Shown here: piece by piece, positions 1 to 8,204 of the stretch
How the letters are laid out: each line of letters begins with the position of its first letter
Numbering within the stretch: the first letter of the stretch is position 1
NCBI GenBank assembly: GCA_025054905.1
Contig: JANWZF010000342.1
Coordinates: 1 to 14,933 of the forward strand
Origin: Tepidimonas sp.
GTDB taxonomy: Bacteria > Pseudomonadota > Gammaproteobacteria > Burkholderiales > Burkholderiaceae_C
Direction of reading: 5' to 3'
DNA: 14,933 nt
Notes under the pieces: model-generated
What the model saw: the letters and a program-made list of their open reading frames with translations, nothing else
Told to the model about the DNA's origin: nothing
Database searches by the model: none
Translations under genes and position numbers: made by a program

Positions 1-1064
1 GCGTGCAACAGCGGGGCCAGCGGCGCCCCGGCGGCGCTGGCCAGCGCCAGCGCCGCCAGCGCATTGGCGGCGTTGTGCCGGCCCTGGATGCGCAGGGCTT
101 CGGCCGGCATCAGGCGTTGCAGCGGCAGCGGCGCCCCGTCCTGCGGCTCGGCTTCGGGATGGGCGCGCACCAGCCAGGTGACACCAGCCTGCGTCTCCAG
201 CCCCCAGTCGCCCGGACGCGAGGGCAGGCTCAGGCCGAAACTCGTCCAAGGCCGCGTGCGCTCGCGGCGGCGGCGCGTGCCTGGGGCCGTGTCCTGCACA
301 GGCAGCGGGCGCCAGCCCCAGACGATGGGATCGTCGCGATTGAGCACCATCACGCCGCTCTGGCCGAAGATGCGCGCTTTGGCCGCTGCGTAGGCCTGCA
401 GCGTCCCATGCCAGTCCAGATGATCCTGCGTGACGTTGAGCACGGCCGCAGCCGTCGGCTCAAAGCCTTCGACCCCCTCCAGCTGAAAACTGGACAGCTC
501 CAGCACCCAGGCCCGCGGCAGCGCACCGCTTTGCAGCCGTTCGGCCAGCGTGTCCAGCAGCGTGGGGCCGATGTTGCCGGCCACCGCCACGTCCCAGCCC
601 AAGGCCCGCAGCAGATGGCCGGTCAGCGCGGTGGTGGTGGTCTTGCCGTTGGTGCCGGTGATGGCCAACACGACGGCCGGCGGCTGGCCGCGCTCCTGCA
701 GGGCTTTCAGCGCCCAACTCCACAGCTCCAGCTCGCCCACGAACGGCACCCCGGCAGCCTGTGCAGCCGCACGCAGCGGGCCCCATTGCGCCGGGCTCAG
801 GCCCGGACTGCGGGCCACCAGCGCCCACGGCGCGCGCTGCCACAGCGCCTCATCGAGCGCGACCCCGGCAAGCAACGTGGCGCCGGGGGCCGCCTGGTGC
901 AGCGCCTCGGCCTGCGGCGGCTGCGCCCGCGTGTCGGCCACCGTCACCTGCGCTGCGGCGGCATGCAGCCAGCGCGCCAGCGCCAGGCCGCTGGTGCCCA
1001 GACCCAGCACCAGCACCGGACGGCCGCGCAGCAGGGGCAGCAGATCGTGGCTCCAGGCGGTCAT
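1..1064 (-). CDS. murD: MurD, UDP-N-acetylmuramoyl-L-alanine--D-glutamate ligase (3' end missing)
   Basis: Cytoplasmic ATP-dependent ligase that adds D-glutamate to UDP-MurNAc-L-alanine. The frame opens at ATG 1064 and runs off the window edge, giving 354 residues of a family usually about 440-490 long. The start MTAWSHDLL leads into a Rossmann-type glycine loop (VLVLGLGTSGLALARWL). The Mur-ligase P-loop GTNGKTTT starts at residue 137. NVTQDHLDWHG and the downstream YAAAKARIF, whose lysine is the carbamylated one in this family, follow, and then GRHNAANALAALA of the central domain. The start lies 22 bp after the mraY stop and is preceded by GAAGG at 8-nt spacing. The gene order mraY-murD is standard for the dcw cluster. 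The C-terminal glutamate-binding domain is mostly outside the window. Family assignment is secure. Confidence 0.96.
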   Translation of the reverse strand, partial: MTAWSHDLLPLLRGRPVLVLGLGTSGLALARWLHAAAAQVTVADTRAQPPQAEALHQAAPGATLLAGVALDEALWQRAPWALVARSPGLSPAQWGPLRAAAQAAGVPFVGELELWSWALKALQERGQPPAVVLAITGTNGKTTTTALTGHLLRALGWDVAVAGNIGPTLLDTLAERLQSGALPRAWVLELSSFQLEGVEGFEPTAAAVLNVTQDHLDWHGTLQAYAAAKARIFGQSGVMVLNRDDPIVWGWRPLPVQDTAPGTRRRRERTRPWTSFGLSLPSRPGDWGLETQAGVTWLVRAHPEAEPQDGAPLPLQRLMPAEALRIQGRHNAANALAALALASAAGAPLAPLLH

Positions 1065-1086
1065 CGCAATGGCCTTCGCTTTCGTC

Positions 1087-2265
1087 TCAACGCAGCTTCA
1101 GGGTGGACAGACCCACCAGGCACAGCAGCATGGTGATGATCCAGAAGCGCACCACCACCTGCGTCTCGCGCCAGCCGGATTTCTCGAAGTGGTGGTGCAG
1201 CGGCGCCATCTTCAACAGGCGACGGCCTTCGCCATAGCGGCGCCGGGTGTACTTGAAGTAGGCCACCTGCGCCATCACCGACAGCGCCTCGGCCACGAAG
1301 ATGCCGCCCATGATGGCCAACACGATCTCCTGGCGCACGATGACGGCGATCGTGCCCAGCGCTGCGCCCAGCGCCAGCGCTCCCACATCGCCCATGAACA
1401 CCTGCGCCGGGTAGGCGTTGAACCACAGGAACGCCAGCCCCGCGCCGGCCAGCGCGGCGCAGAAGATCAGCACCTCACCGGTGCCCGGGATGTAGGGCAG
1501 CAGCAGGTAGCGCGCAAACACCGCATTGCCGGTAACGTAGGCAAACACCCCCAGCGCCGAGCCCACCATGACCACCGGCATGATCGCCAGGCCGTCCAGA
1601 CCATCGGTGAGATTGACGGCGTTGCTGCTGCCGACGATCACCAGATACGTCAGGATCACAAAGCCGCCGACCCCCAGCGGGTAGCTGACCTCTTTGAAAA
1701 ACGGCACCATCAGCCCGGCCTGCTGCGGCAGGTCGACCGCAAAGCCCGAGCGCACCCAGGCCTCAAACAGCGCCCACACGCGCGCGTTGGAACCCTCTGA
1801 GATCGCAAACACCAGGCACAGCGCCGCCAGCAGCCCGATCACCGACTGCCAGAAATACTTTTCGCGCGAGCGCATGCCTTCGGGGTCCTTGCGCACGACC
1901 TTGCGCCAGTCGTCCACCCAGCCGATGACGCCCATGCCCAGCGTGACGGCCAGCACGATCCAGACGAAGCGGTTGGTCCAGTCAAACCACAGCAGCGTCG
2001 CAACCGTGAGGGCAAACAGGATCAGCACGCCGCCCATGGTCGGCGTGCCGCTCTTGCTCAGATGCGCCTGCACGCCGTAGCTGCGGATCGGCTGGCCGAT
2101 TTTCAGTTCGGTCAGCCGCCGGATGAACCACGGGCCGGCGGCCACGCCCAGCAGCAGCGCGGTCATTGCGGCCATCACGGCCCGAAACGTCAGGTACTGG
2201 AAAACTCGCAGGAAGCCCCACTCGGGCACCTGCCCCATCAGCCATTCGGCCAGCTCAGGCAGCAT
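1087..2265 (-). CDS. mraY: MraY, phospho-N-acetylmuramoyl-pentapeptide-transferase
   Basis: Integral inner-membrane enzyme that transfers phospho-MurNAc-pentapeptide from UDP to undecaprenyl phosphate, making lipid I. The product is 392 residues with about ten hydrophobic segments. Family motifs are intact: SGTPTMGG (72-79), the Asp pair in VDDWRK (D118, D119), NAVNLTDGLDGLA (215-227), FMGDVGALALG (290-300, D293) and the HHH triplet in MAPLHHHFE (357-359). The frame is open well upstream, to 2562, but the start MLPELAEWL at 2265 fits the family N-terminus and has a strong GGGAGGGAGGG ribosome-binding site just before it. The start lies inside the end of murF (11-bp overlap), suggesting coupled translation. 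Position 295-296 reads GA where many homologues have GS; this is a minor change. Confidence 0.97.
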   Translation of the reverse strand: MLPELAEWLMGQVPEWGFLRVFQYLTFRAVMAAMTALLLGVAAGPWFIRRLTELKIGQPIRSYGVQAHLSKSGTPTMGGVLILFALTVATLLWFDWTNRFVWIVLAVTLGMGVIGWVDDWRKVVRKDPEGMRSREKYFWQSVIGLLAALCLVFAISEGSNARVWALFEAWVRSGFAVDLPQQAGLMVPFFKEVSYPLGVGGFVILTYLVIVGSSNAVNLTDGLDGLAIMPVVMVGSALGVFAYVTGNAVFARYLLLPYIPGTGEVLIFCAALAGAGLAFLWFNAYPAQVFMGDVGALALGAALGTIAVIVRQEIVLAIMGGIFVAEALSVMAQVAYFKYTRRRYGEGRRLLKMAPLHHHFEKSGWRETQVVVRFWIITMLLCLVGLSTLKLR

Positions 2266-3670
2266 GGTTTCCCTCCCTCCCGTCTTCACACGCCTGCAGC
2301 GCCTGCACCACACGTTCCATGCGCATGAAGCGCGAACCCTTGACCAACACGCTGCCGCCGCTGCCGCGCAGCTGCTGCGGCAGCGCTGCGGCGGCCTGCT
2401 GCGCGTCGTCGAACACCCGCACCCGCCCCGCCGGCACGGCCGCCGCCGCCTGCGCAAACCAGGAGCCCACGACCCAGACGTGCTCGATGCCGCGCGCCAG
2501 CGCGTGGCGCAACACCTCGTCGTGGAACGCCAGCGCGGCAGCGCCGACCTCGCCCATGTCACCGAGCACCAGCCAGCGCGGCGCGCCCAGTTCCGCCAGC
2601 ACGTCTATGGCGGCGCGCACCGAATCGGGATTGGCGTTGTAGCTGTCGTCCACCACCGTGCACAGCTGCGCCCCCAGCCGCAGCTGCTGCGTGCGGCAGC
2701 GCCCCGCCACCGGCTCAAACGCCGCCAGCCCCTGGGCGATCGCCGTCGGCTGCACCCCGGCGGCCAGCGCGCAGGCAGCCGCAGCCAGGGCATTGCGCAC
2801 ATGGTGCCGGCCGGCGATGCGCAGCCGCGTGTGGAGCGCCCCGGCCGGGGTGGCCAGCGTCAGCGCCCAGGCCGCGCCATCCCACTGCGCAGCCAGCACG
2901 CGCACGTCGGCCTGCTGCGCCCCAAAGGTCAGCACGCGCCGCGCTGCGGCATGCTGCCGCCACAGCGCCGTGTAGGCGTCGTCGGCCGGCAGCACAGCAG
3001 TGCCGGCCGGCGGCAACGCGTCCAGCACCGCCGCGTGCTCCTGCGCCACGGCCTGCACGCTGGCCATGAACTCCTGGTGCTCGCGCTGGGCGTTGTTGAT
3101 CAGCGCCACGGTGGGCTGCGCCAGCGCAGCCAGCTGCGCGGTCTCGCCAGGATGGTTCATCCCCAGCTCGACCACCGCCAGCCGATGCGTCGGCCGCAGC
3201 CGCAGCAGCGTCAGCGGCAGGCCGATGTCGTTGTTCAGGTTGCCCTGCGTGGCCAGCGCCGCTTCGCCCGCGGCGGCGCGCAGGATCGCCGCCGTCATCT
3301 GCGTCACGGTGGTCTTGCCATTGCTGCCGGTCACCGCAATCAGCGGCCCGCCATACACCTGCGCACGCCAGGCGGCGGCCAGTTGGCCGAGCGCGCGCCG
3401 ACTGTCGGGTACCTCCACCCCCACCAGGCCCGCGGCCGCCAGCCCCCGCTGCGCCAGCGCTGCCACGGCACCGGCGGCAGCCGCTTGCGGCAAAAAGTCG
3501 TGCGCGTCGAAGCGCTCGCCCTGCAGCGCGACAAAGCAATCCCCGGCCTGCAGCGTGCGCGTGTCGCTGTGCACGCGCTGCGGCGCCAGCGCAGCCACAT
3601 CCCCCACGGCGCGCGCCTGCGGCAACGCCAGCATCAGCGCGCCCAGCCCGACCATCGGTGCACAGCTCAT
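2255..3670 (-). CDS. murF: MurF, UDP-N-acetylmuramoyl-tripeptide--D-alanyl-D-alanine ligase
   Basis: Cytoplasmic ligase that adds D-Ala-D-Ala to UDP-MurNAc-tripeptide, the last soluble step of precursor synthesis. It is 471 residues, normal for the family. Visible in order are the N-terminal uridine-binding domain with HSDTRTLQAGDCFVAL (34-49), the P-loop GSNGKTT (115-121), GNLNNDIGLPLTLL, ELGMNHPGE, NNAQREHQEF (MurF-specific), GRHHVRNALAAAA, and the C-terminal DDSYNANPDS and VLGDMGE motifs, ending near VKGSRFMRME. The start at 3670 forms an ATGA overlap with the murE stop and is preceded by GGGAGG at 7-nt spacing inside the murE end. Methionines at residues 6 and 13 are alternative starts but have less support. 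Confidence 0.96.
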   Translation of the reverse strand: MSCAPMVGLGALMLALPQARAVGDVAALAPQRVHSDTRTLQAGDCFVALQGERFDAHDFLPQAAAAGAVAALAQRGLAAAGLVGVEVPDSRRALGQLAAAWRAQVYGGPLIAVTGSNGKTTVTQMTAAILRAAAGEAALATQGNLNNDIGLPLTLLRLRPTHRLAVVELGMNHPGETAQLAALAQPTVALINNAQREHQEFMASVQAVAQEHAAVLDALPPAGTAVLPADDAYTALWRQHAAARRVLTFGAQQADVRVLAAQWDGAAWALTLATPAGALHTRLRIAGRHHVRNALAAAACALAAGVQPTAIAQGLAAFEPVAGRCRTQQLRLGAQLCTVVDDSYNANPDSVRAAIDVLAELGAPRWLVLGDMGEVGAAALAFHDEVLRHALARGIEHVWVVGSWFAQAAAAVPAGRVRVFDDAQQAAAALPQQLRGSGGSVLVKGSRFMRMERVVQALQACEDGREGNHAA

Positions 3671-5220
3671 GCGTCGGCCTCCCAGCGGCGGCGCAGTGCA
3701 GCGCGCGCCTGCTGCAGGTCACAAAACGGGTGGCGCACGCCGGCGATCTCCTGGTACTGCTCGTGGCCCTTGCCGGCCAGCAGCACCACGTCGCGCGGCT
3801 CGGCCTGCTGCACCACCCACGCGATGGCGGCGGCGCGGTCCGGCTCCAGCACCGCCCGCGCCGGGTTGAGCAGCCCCTGCACCATCTGCGCGATGATCTG
3901 GTGCGGATCTTCGCTGCGCGGGTTGTCGCTGGTCAGCACGACGCGGTCGGCCCAGGCTTCGGCCGCTGCGGCCATCGGCGCGCGCTTGGTCGGATCGCGG
4001 TCGCCGCCGCAGCCCAGCACGCACCACAGCCGCCCCCCACGCGCCTGGGCCAGCGGGCGCAGCGCACGCAGCGCCTGCTCCACCGCATCGGGGGTGTGCG
4101 CGTAGTCCACCAGCACGTGCGGCAGGCGATCGGCCGGGCCGTCGGCGGCGCTCCAGGCCGGCTGCATCCGCCCTGGCACGGGGCTCAGGCGTGCCACCGC
4201 CGGCTCGATCAGCGACCACGGCAGCCCTTGGGCCCGCAACGCCGCACACACCGCCAGGACGTTGGCGGCGTTGTAGGCTCCGACCAACGGCAGGGTCCAC
4301 GTGGCCTGCCCCCCGTCGTCGGCCTGCACACGCAGGTGCATGCCGGTGGGCTGCCAGTGCAGCTCGGCGGCACGCAGGCGCGCACGCGCTTGCGGCTGCA
4401 CCGCGTAGGTCCACAGATCCAGCGCCCCCGCCTCGGCGCGCGGGGCTAGCTCAGCCGCCAGACGCTGCCCCCACGGGTCGTCCACGCACACCACCGCTGC
4501 GCGCACGCCCGGCCAGTCGAACAGGCGCCGCTTGGCCGCCCAGTAGGCGTCCATGCTGCCGTGGTAGTCCAGATGGTCCTGGGTCAGGTTGGTGAAGATG
4601 GCGGTGTGGACGTGACAGCCATCCAGCCGGCCCTCCTCGATGCCGATCGAGGAAGCCTCCAGCACGGCCGCGGCGGCTCCCTCGGCGGCAAAGGTCTGCA
4701 AGGCCGCTTGCAGCGTGATCGGGTCCGGCGTGGTCAACCCGGTGCTGCGCAGCGCAGCGCCCGGCCGGCCGATGCCCAGCGTGCCGATCAGCCCCGCGTC
4801 GCGCCCAGCGGCACCCAGCGCCTGCGCACACCACCAGGCGGTGGAGGTCTTGCCGTTGGTGCCCGTAACCGCCACCACCGCCAGGCGCTGGCTGGGGTGC
4901 CCCCAAAATGCGCTGGCCAAGGCCCCGGCCACCGCCCGCAACCCGGGCAGCGCGGCGACCGCGGCCTGCGCCGGCCAGGCCGTCTCAGCGCCAGTCTGCA
5001 GCCAGGCCGGCAGACCGTCGGCCTCCACCAGCGCCGCCACCGCGCCAGCCTGCAGCGCCGCGGCGACATAGCGGCGCGCGTCGACCGCCGCGCCCGGCCA
5101 CGCCACAAAGGCATCGCCGGGGCGCACCTGCCGGCTGTCGGCCACCAGCCCGCGCGCGCCCTGGGCACGCAGCCAGTCGAGCGCGGCAGCGCCATCGGTC
5201 AGCAGCAGCGGCATCGTCAT
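3667..5220 (-). CDS. murE: MurE, UDP-MurNAc-L-alanyl-D-glutamate--2,6-diaminopimelate ligase
   Basis: Cytoplasmic ligase that adds the third stem-peptide residue. It is 517 residues. Seen are the N-terminal VADSRQVRPGDAFVAWPG, the P-loop GTNGKTS (120-126), LTTPDPITLQ (162-171), TNLTQDHLDYHGSM with the following YWAAK lysine K230 (carbamylated in the family), VDYAHTPDAVEQAL, LGCGGDRDPTKRAPM, and TSDNPRSEDP. The DNPR motif (432-435) is the established signature for meso-diaminopimelate rather than lysine, as expected for a Gram-negative. The start ATG at 5220 overlaps the ftsI stop as ATGA and has GAGGAGGAG just upstream. Methionine 3 is a possible alternative. Confidence 0.97.
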   Translation of the reverse strand: MTMPLLLTDGAAALDWLRAQGARGLVADSRQVRPGDAFVAWPGAAVDARRYVAAALQAGAVAALVEADGLPAWLQTGAETAWPAQAAVAALPGLRAVAGALASAFWGHPSQRLAVVAVTGTNGKTSTAWWCAQALGAAGRDAGLIGTLGIGRPGAALRSTGLTTPDPITLQAALQTFAAEGAAAAVLEASSIGIEEGRLDGCHVHTAIFTNLTQDHLDYHGSMDAYWAAKRRLFDWPGVRAAVVCVDDPWGQRLAAELAPRAEAGALDLWTYAVQPQARARLRAAELHWQPTGMHLRVQADDGGQATWTLPLVGAYNAANVLAVCAALRAQGLPWSLIEPAVARLSPVPGRMQPAWSAADGPADRLPHVLVDYAHTPDAVEQALRALRPLAQARGGRLWCVLGCGGDRDPTKRAPMAAAAEAWADRVVLTSDNPRSEDPHQIIAQMVQGLLNPARAVLEPDRAAAIAWVVQQAEPRDVVLLAGKGHEQYQEIAGVRHPFCDLQQARAALRRRWEADA

Positions 5221-6965
5221 ACCGGCTCCTCCTCGATCGCGTTGGCCACGATCTGCGGCTGCACCCGCATGTCGGGCGGTACCCCCAGCAGGCGCAGCGT
5301 CTGCTGGGCCACATCGGCAAACACCGGTGCGGCCACCAACCCACCATAGATCACCCCGGCGCTGGGCTCATCGACCATCACCGCAATCACCACGCGCGGC
5401 GCATCGATGGGAGCCAGCCCGACGAAAAATGCCCGGTATTTACGCGCCGCGTAGCCGCGGCCCTCCTGCTTGCGCGCGGTGCCGGTTTTGCCACCGACCG
5501 AATATCCCACCGTCTGCGCCTGCTGCGCGGTTCCGCCCGGACCGGCGGCCAGATGCAGCATGTGGCGCACCGCCAGCGCATGGCGCTCGCTGTAGACGCG
5601 CACGCCGTGGGCAGGCTGGTCGGTGCGCAACAGCGTCAGCGGCAGCAGCTCGCCATCGCGGGCAAACACCGTGTAGGCCTGCGCCAGCTGCACCAACGAC
5701 ACCGACAGGCCGTAGCCGTAACTCATCGTGGCCTGCTCGATCGGCCGCCAGGTCTGGTAAGCACGCAGCCGCCCGCTGGTGGCGCCCGGAAACGGCAACT
5801 GGGGCTTGTGGCCCAGGCCCAGCCGCACGTAGGTTTCCCACATGTCGCGCGCCGGCATCTGCATGGCGAGCTTGACGGTGCCCACGTTGCTGGACTTCTG
5901 GATCACCTCGGTGACCGTCAGCACCCCGTAGGGATGCACGTCGGAGATCGTAAAGCCGCCCATCTGCAGCCGCCCGGGGGCGGTCTGCACCGGGGTATCG
6001 GGCCGCACCAGGCCCTTGTCCAGCGCCAGCGCCGCGATGAACGGCTTCATCGTCGAGCCCGGCTCGAAGCTGTCGGTCAAAGCCCGGTTGCGCAGCTGCT
6101 CACCGGTGAGGTTGCGCCGGTCGTTGGGGTCGTAGCTGGGGTAATTGGCCAACGCCAACACCTCGCCGGTGCGTGCATCCAGCACCACCGCGCTGCCACC
6201 GCGGGCCTTGTGCTGCTGCACGGCTTCTTTCAGACGCTGAAAGGCAAAGTACTGCACGCGCGCGTCGATCGACAGCCGCAGATCGCGTCCGTCCACCGGC
6301 GGCACGATGTCGCGCACGTCTTCCACGATGCGGCCGAGCCGGTCCTTGATGACACGGCGCGAGCCCGGCCGCCCCAGCAGCTCGCGCTCAAACGCCAGCT
6401 CCACCCCTTCCTGGCCACGGTCCTCGACGTTGGTGAACCCCACCACGTGCGCCACCGCCTCGCCCTGGGGGTACTGGCGCTTGTACTCTTTGCGCAGGTA
6501 AATGCCCGGAATGGCCAACGCCTTGACGCGCTGCGCCACGGGCTCATCGAGCTGGCGGCGCAGCCAGACGAAGTTGCGCTCCGGCACGTCCAACCGGCGC
6601 TGCAGCTCCGCCAGGGGCATGCCCAGCAGGCGCGCCAGCTCCGGCAGCCGCGGGTGATCCAGCGCCACGTCTTCGGGGTCGGCCCAGACGCTGTGCGCCT
6701 CCACGCTCTGCGCCAGGATCATGCCGTTGCGATCCAGGATGCGGCCGCGGCTGGCGGGCAATTCGAGGGTGCGTGCATAGCGCACCTCGCCCTGGCGCTG
6801 GAAAAAGTCGTTGCCGATCACCTGCACATAGGCCGCGCGCGCGGCCAGCGCGACAAACGCCAACGCCAGCATCGCCACCACGAAGCGGCTGCGCCACACC
6901 GGGGTGGCGCTGGTCAGCAGCGGGCTGCTGCCGTAGGCAATGCTGCGCACGCCCGGACGGCTCAT
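5217..6965 (-). CDS. ftsI: FtsI / penicillin-binding protein 3, septal peptidoglycan transpeptidase
   Basis: Bitopic inner-membrane protein that cross-links septal peptidoglycan with FtsW in the divisome, and a beta-lactam target. It is 582 residues. A short cytoplasmic N-terminus is followed by one membrane segment (about 27-47, FVVAMLALAFVALAARAAYV), then the PBP dimerisation/pedestal region starting around ASRGRILDRNGMILA (71-85). The transpeptidase domain carries SxxK as STMK (S304 nucleophile, K307), SxN as SSN (358-360) and KTG as KTGT (493-496). The start at 6965 makes an ATGA overlap with the ftsL stop and has GGGAGGGGGG just upstream. All catalytic motifs are intact. Confidence 0.97.
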   Translation of the reverse strand: MSRPGVRSIAYGSSPLLTSATPVWRSRFVVAMLALAFVALAARAAYVQVIGNDFFQRQGEVRYARTLELPASRGRILDRNGMILAQSVEAHSVWADPEDVALDHPRLPELARLLGMPLAELQRRLDVPERNFVWLRRQLDEPVAQRVKALAIPGIYLRKEYKRQYPQGEAVAHVVGFTNVEDRGQEGVELAFERELLGRPGSRRVIKDRLGRIVEDVRDIVPPVDGRDLRLSIDARVQYFAFQRLKEAVQQHKARGGSAVVLDARTGEVLALANYPSYDPNDRRNLTGEQLRNRALTDSFEPGSTMKPFIAALALDKGLVRPDTPVQTAPGRLQMGGFTISDVHPYGVLTVTEVIQKSSNVGTVKLAMQMPARDMWETYVRLGLGHKPQLPFPGATSGRLRAYQTWRPIEQATMSYGYGLSVSLVQLAQAYTVFARDGELLPLTLLRTDQPAHGVRVYSERHALAVRHMLHLAAGPGGTAQQAQTVGYSVGGKTGTARKQEGRGYAARKYRAFFVGLAPIDAPRVVIAVMVDEPSAGVIYGGLVAAPVFADVAQQTLRLLGVPPDMRVQPQIVANAIEEEPV

Positions 6966-7249
6966 CGCCCCCCTCCCGCCGGCTCGGCTGGCAGCGCCAG
7001 GTATTCGGTGATGCCGGGATGCGCCGGGTGCATGCGCAGCCGCTCGCGCGCCAGCTGCTGCACGCGCGCCGGGGCAGCCAGCGCGCGCTGCTCCACCACC
7101 AGCCGCTCATGCTCGGCCTGCAGCCGCGCGCCTTCGGCGCGGGCGCGCTCCTTGGCCACGTACAGCCGGCGCGACTGGTACTGCTGCTCCACCAGATGAA
7201 ATGCGCTGGCCAGCAGCAGCGCCAGCAGCATGAGGTTGAGTCGCATCAT
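6962..7249 (-). CDS. ftsL: FtsL, cell-division protein
   Basis: Small bitopic divisome protein that with FtsB and FtsQ helps activate FtsWI. It is 95 residues. A hydrophobic N-terminal segment (about 3-18, RLNLMLLALLLASAFHL) is followed by the typical QQYQSRRLYV stretch. A charged helical coiled-coil region follows (about 30-65: AKERARAEGARLQAEHERL) and then the end MHPAHPGITEYLALP. Sequence similarity in this family is low, so the call rests on size, topology, the Q-Y-x-SRRLYV pattern and its place between rsmH and ftsI. The gene begins with two consecutive ATGs; the first (7249) makes an ATGA overlap with the rsmH stop. An AAGGGGGGG ribosome-binding site lies in the rsmH tail. Confidence 0.92.
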   Translation of the reverse strand: MMRLNLMLLALLLASAFHLVEQQYQSRRLYVAKERARAEGARLQAEHERLVVEQRALAAPARVQQLARERLRMHPAHPGITEYLALPAEPAGGGR

Positions 7250-8187
7250 CGCGCCCCCCCTTGCGATGGGGCCACCGCCGCAGCGGTGCGCGTGGCACAG
7301 CGCAGCACGGCGCTGCGCGCGCGCACATTGGCGGCCACCTCCTGCGCACTGGGCATGATGCGTGCCAGCTCGGCCCAGGCGGGCGGCGGCGGCGCCACCA
7401 TCGGCAGGCGCCGGTCCACGGGGAAGCGTGCGTGCGCCTGCAAGAAACGTTTGACGCAGCGATCCTCCAGCGAGTGAAAGCTGATCACCACCAGCCGCCC
7501 GCCCGGCCGCAGCACACGCAAGGAGCCGCTCAACGCCTGTTGCAGCTCTTCAAGCTCGGCGTTGAGGTGAATCCGAAGAGCCTGAAATGTGCGCGTCGCA
7601 GGGTCCTTGCCCGGCTCTCGGGTTTTGACCGCACCAGCCACGATTTGGGCCAGCTCGGTGGTGGTTCGAACAGGCCCCCGTTCCTGTCGGCGACGATCAA
7701 TCGCCTTTGCAATCGATGCAGCAAACCGCTCTTCGCCGTACTCACGAATCACCTCCGTCATCTCGGCCACCGAGGCCGTGGCCAGCCACTCGGCGGCGCT
7801 GATGCCGCGCGTGGGATCCATGCGCATGTCCAGCGGTCCGTCGTGGCGGAAGGAAAAGCCGCGCGCCGGGTCGTCCAGCTGCGGGGAGCTGACCCCCAGG
7901 TCCAGCAAAATGCCGTCGACGCTGGCCGGCGCCAGCCCCGCCAGCGCGGCAAAGCCCTCGTGGCGCACCGTCACACGGGCGTCTTGCGCCGCCAGCGCCT
8001 GCGCCACCGCAATGGCCTGGGGGTCCTTGTCAAACACCGTCAGCCGCCCCGCCGGCCCCAGGCGAGCCAGGATCGCGCGGCTGTGACCTCCGCGGCCGAA
8101 GGTGCCATCGATGTAGTGACCGTCCGGTTGGATGCGAAGGGCCTCAACCGCTTCGTTCAACAGGACGGTGCGATGTTCGGGCGGCAT
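7246..8187 (-). CDS. rsmH: RsmH (MraW), 16S rRNA (cytosine1402-N4)-methyltransferase
   Basis: SAM-dependent methyltransferase acting on C1402 in the ribosomal P site. It is 313 residues, normal for the family. MPPEHRTVLLNEAVEAL is the characteristic N-terminus, the SAM loop is DGTFGRGGHS (27-36), and LLDLGVSSPQLD (94-105), GPLDMRMD, PATRTFQALRIHLN (196-209) and VISFHSLEDRCVKRF follow. The frame is open well upstream into the mraZ region, but homology begins at ATG 8187, 17 bp after the mraZ stop with a G-rich ribosome-binding site. An in-frame GTG at 8193 would add only two residues. Codons for residues 147-213 (7749-7549) are much richer in A/T third positions than the rest of the gene; see findings. 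The end overlaps the ftsL start. Confidence 0.96.
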   Translation of the reverse strand: MPPEHRTVLLNEAVEALRIQPDGHYIDGTFGRGGHSRAILARLGPAGRLTVFDKDPQAIAVAQALAAQDARVTVRHEGFAALAGLAPASVDGILLDLGVSSPQLDDPARGFSFRHDGPLDMRMDPTRGISAAEWLATASVAEMTEVIREYGEERFAASIAKAIDRRRQERGPVRTTTELAQIVAGAVKTREPGKDPATRTFQALRIHLNAELEELQQALSGSLRVLRPGGRLVVISFHSLEDRCVKRFLQAHARFPVDRRLPMVAPPPPAWAELARIMPSAQEVAANVRARSAVLRCATRTAAAVAPSQGGAR

Positions 8188-8204
8188 CGTCACCGTCGGC
8201 CCCC

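Noticed and set aside
2266..2562. Upstream extension of the mraY frame to 2562
   Set aside because: The extra residues are Arg/Trp/Ser-rich shadow sequence of murF. MraY homology starts at MLPELAEWL with a strong ribosome-binding site directly before 2265.
2123..4105. Very long open frame on the plus strand (660 codons), and similar ones at 4908-7199 and 8763-10214
   Set aside because: They lie antisense to murF/murE, ftsI and hslU, whose motifs are intact. Their translations are Arg/Gln/His-rich low-complexity sequence with no recognisable domain, as expected for the reverse strand of high-GC genes.
7254..7260. Run of seven C (G on the coding strand) at the rsmH/ftsL junction, possible phase-variation tract
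   Set aside because: It forms the ftsL ribosome-binding site and the end of rsmH. Seven bases is short for slippage switching, and both genes are core functions; G-rich ribosome-binding sites also precede ftsI and mraY.
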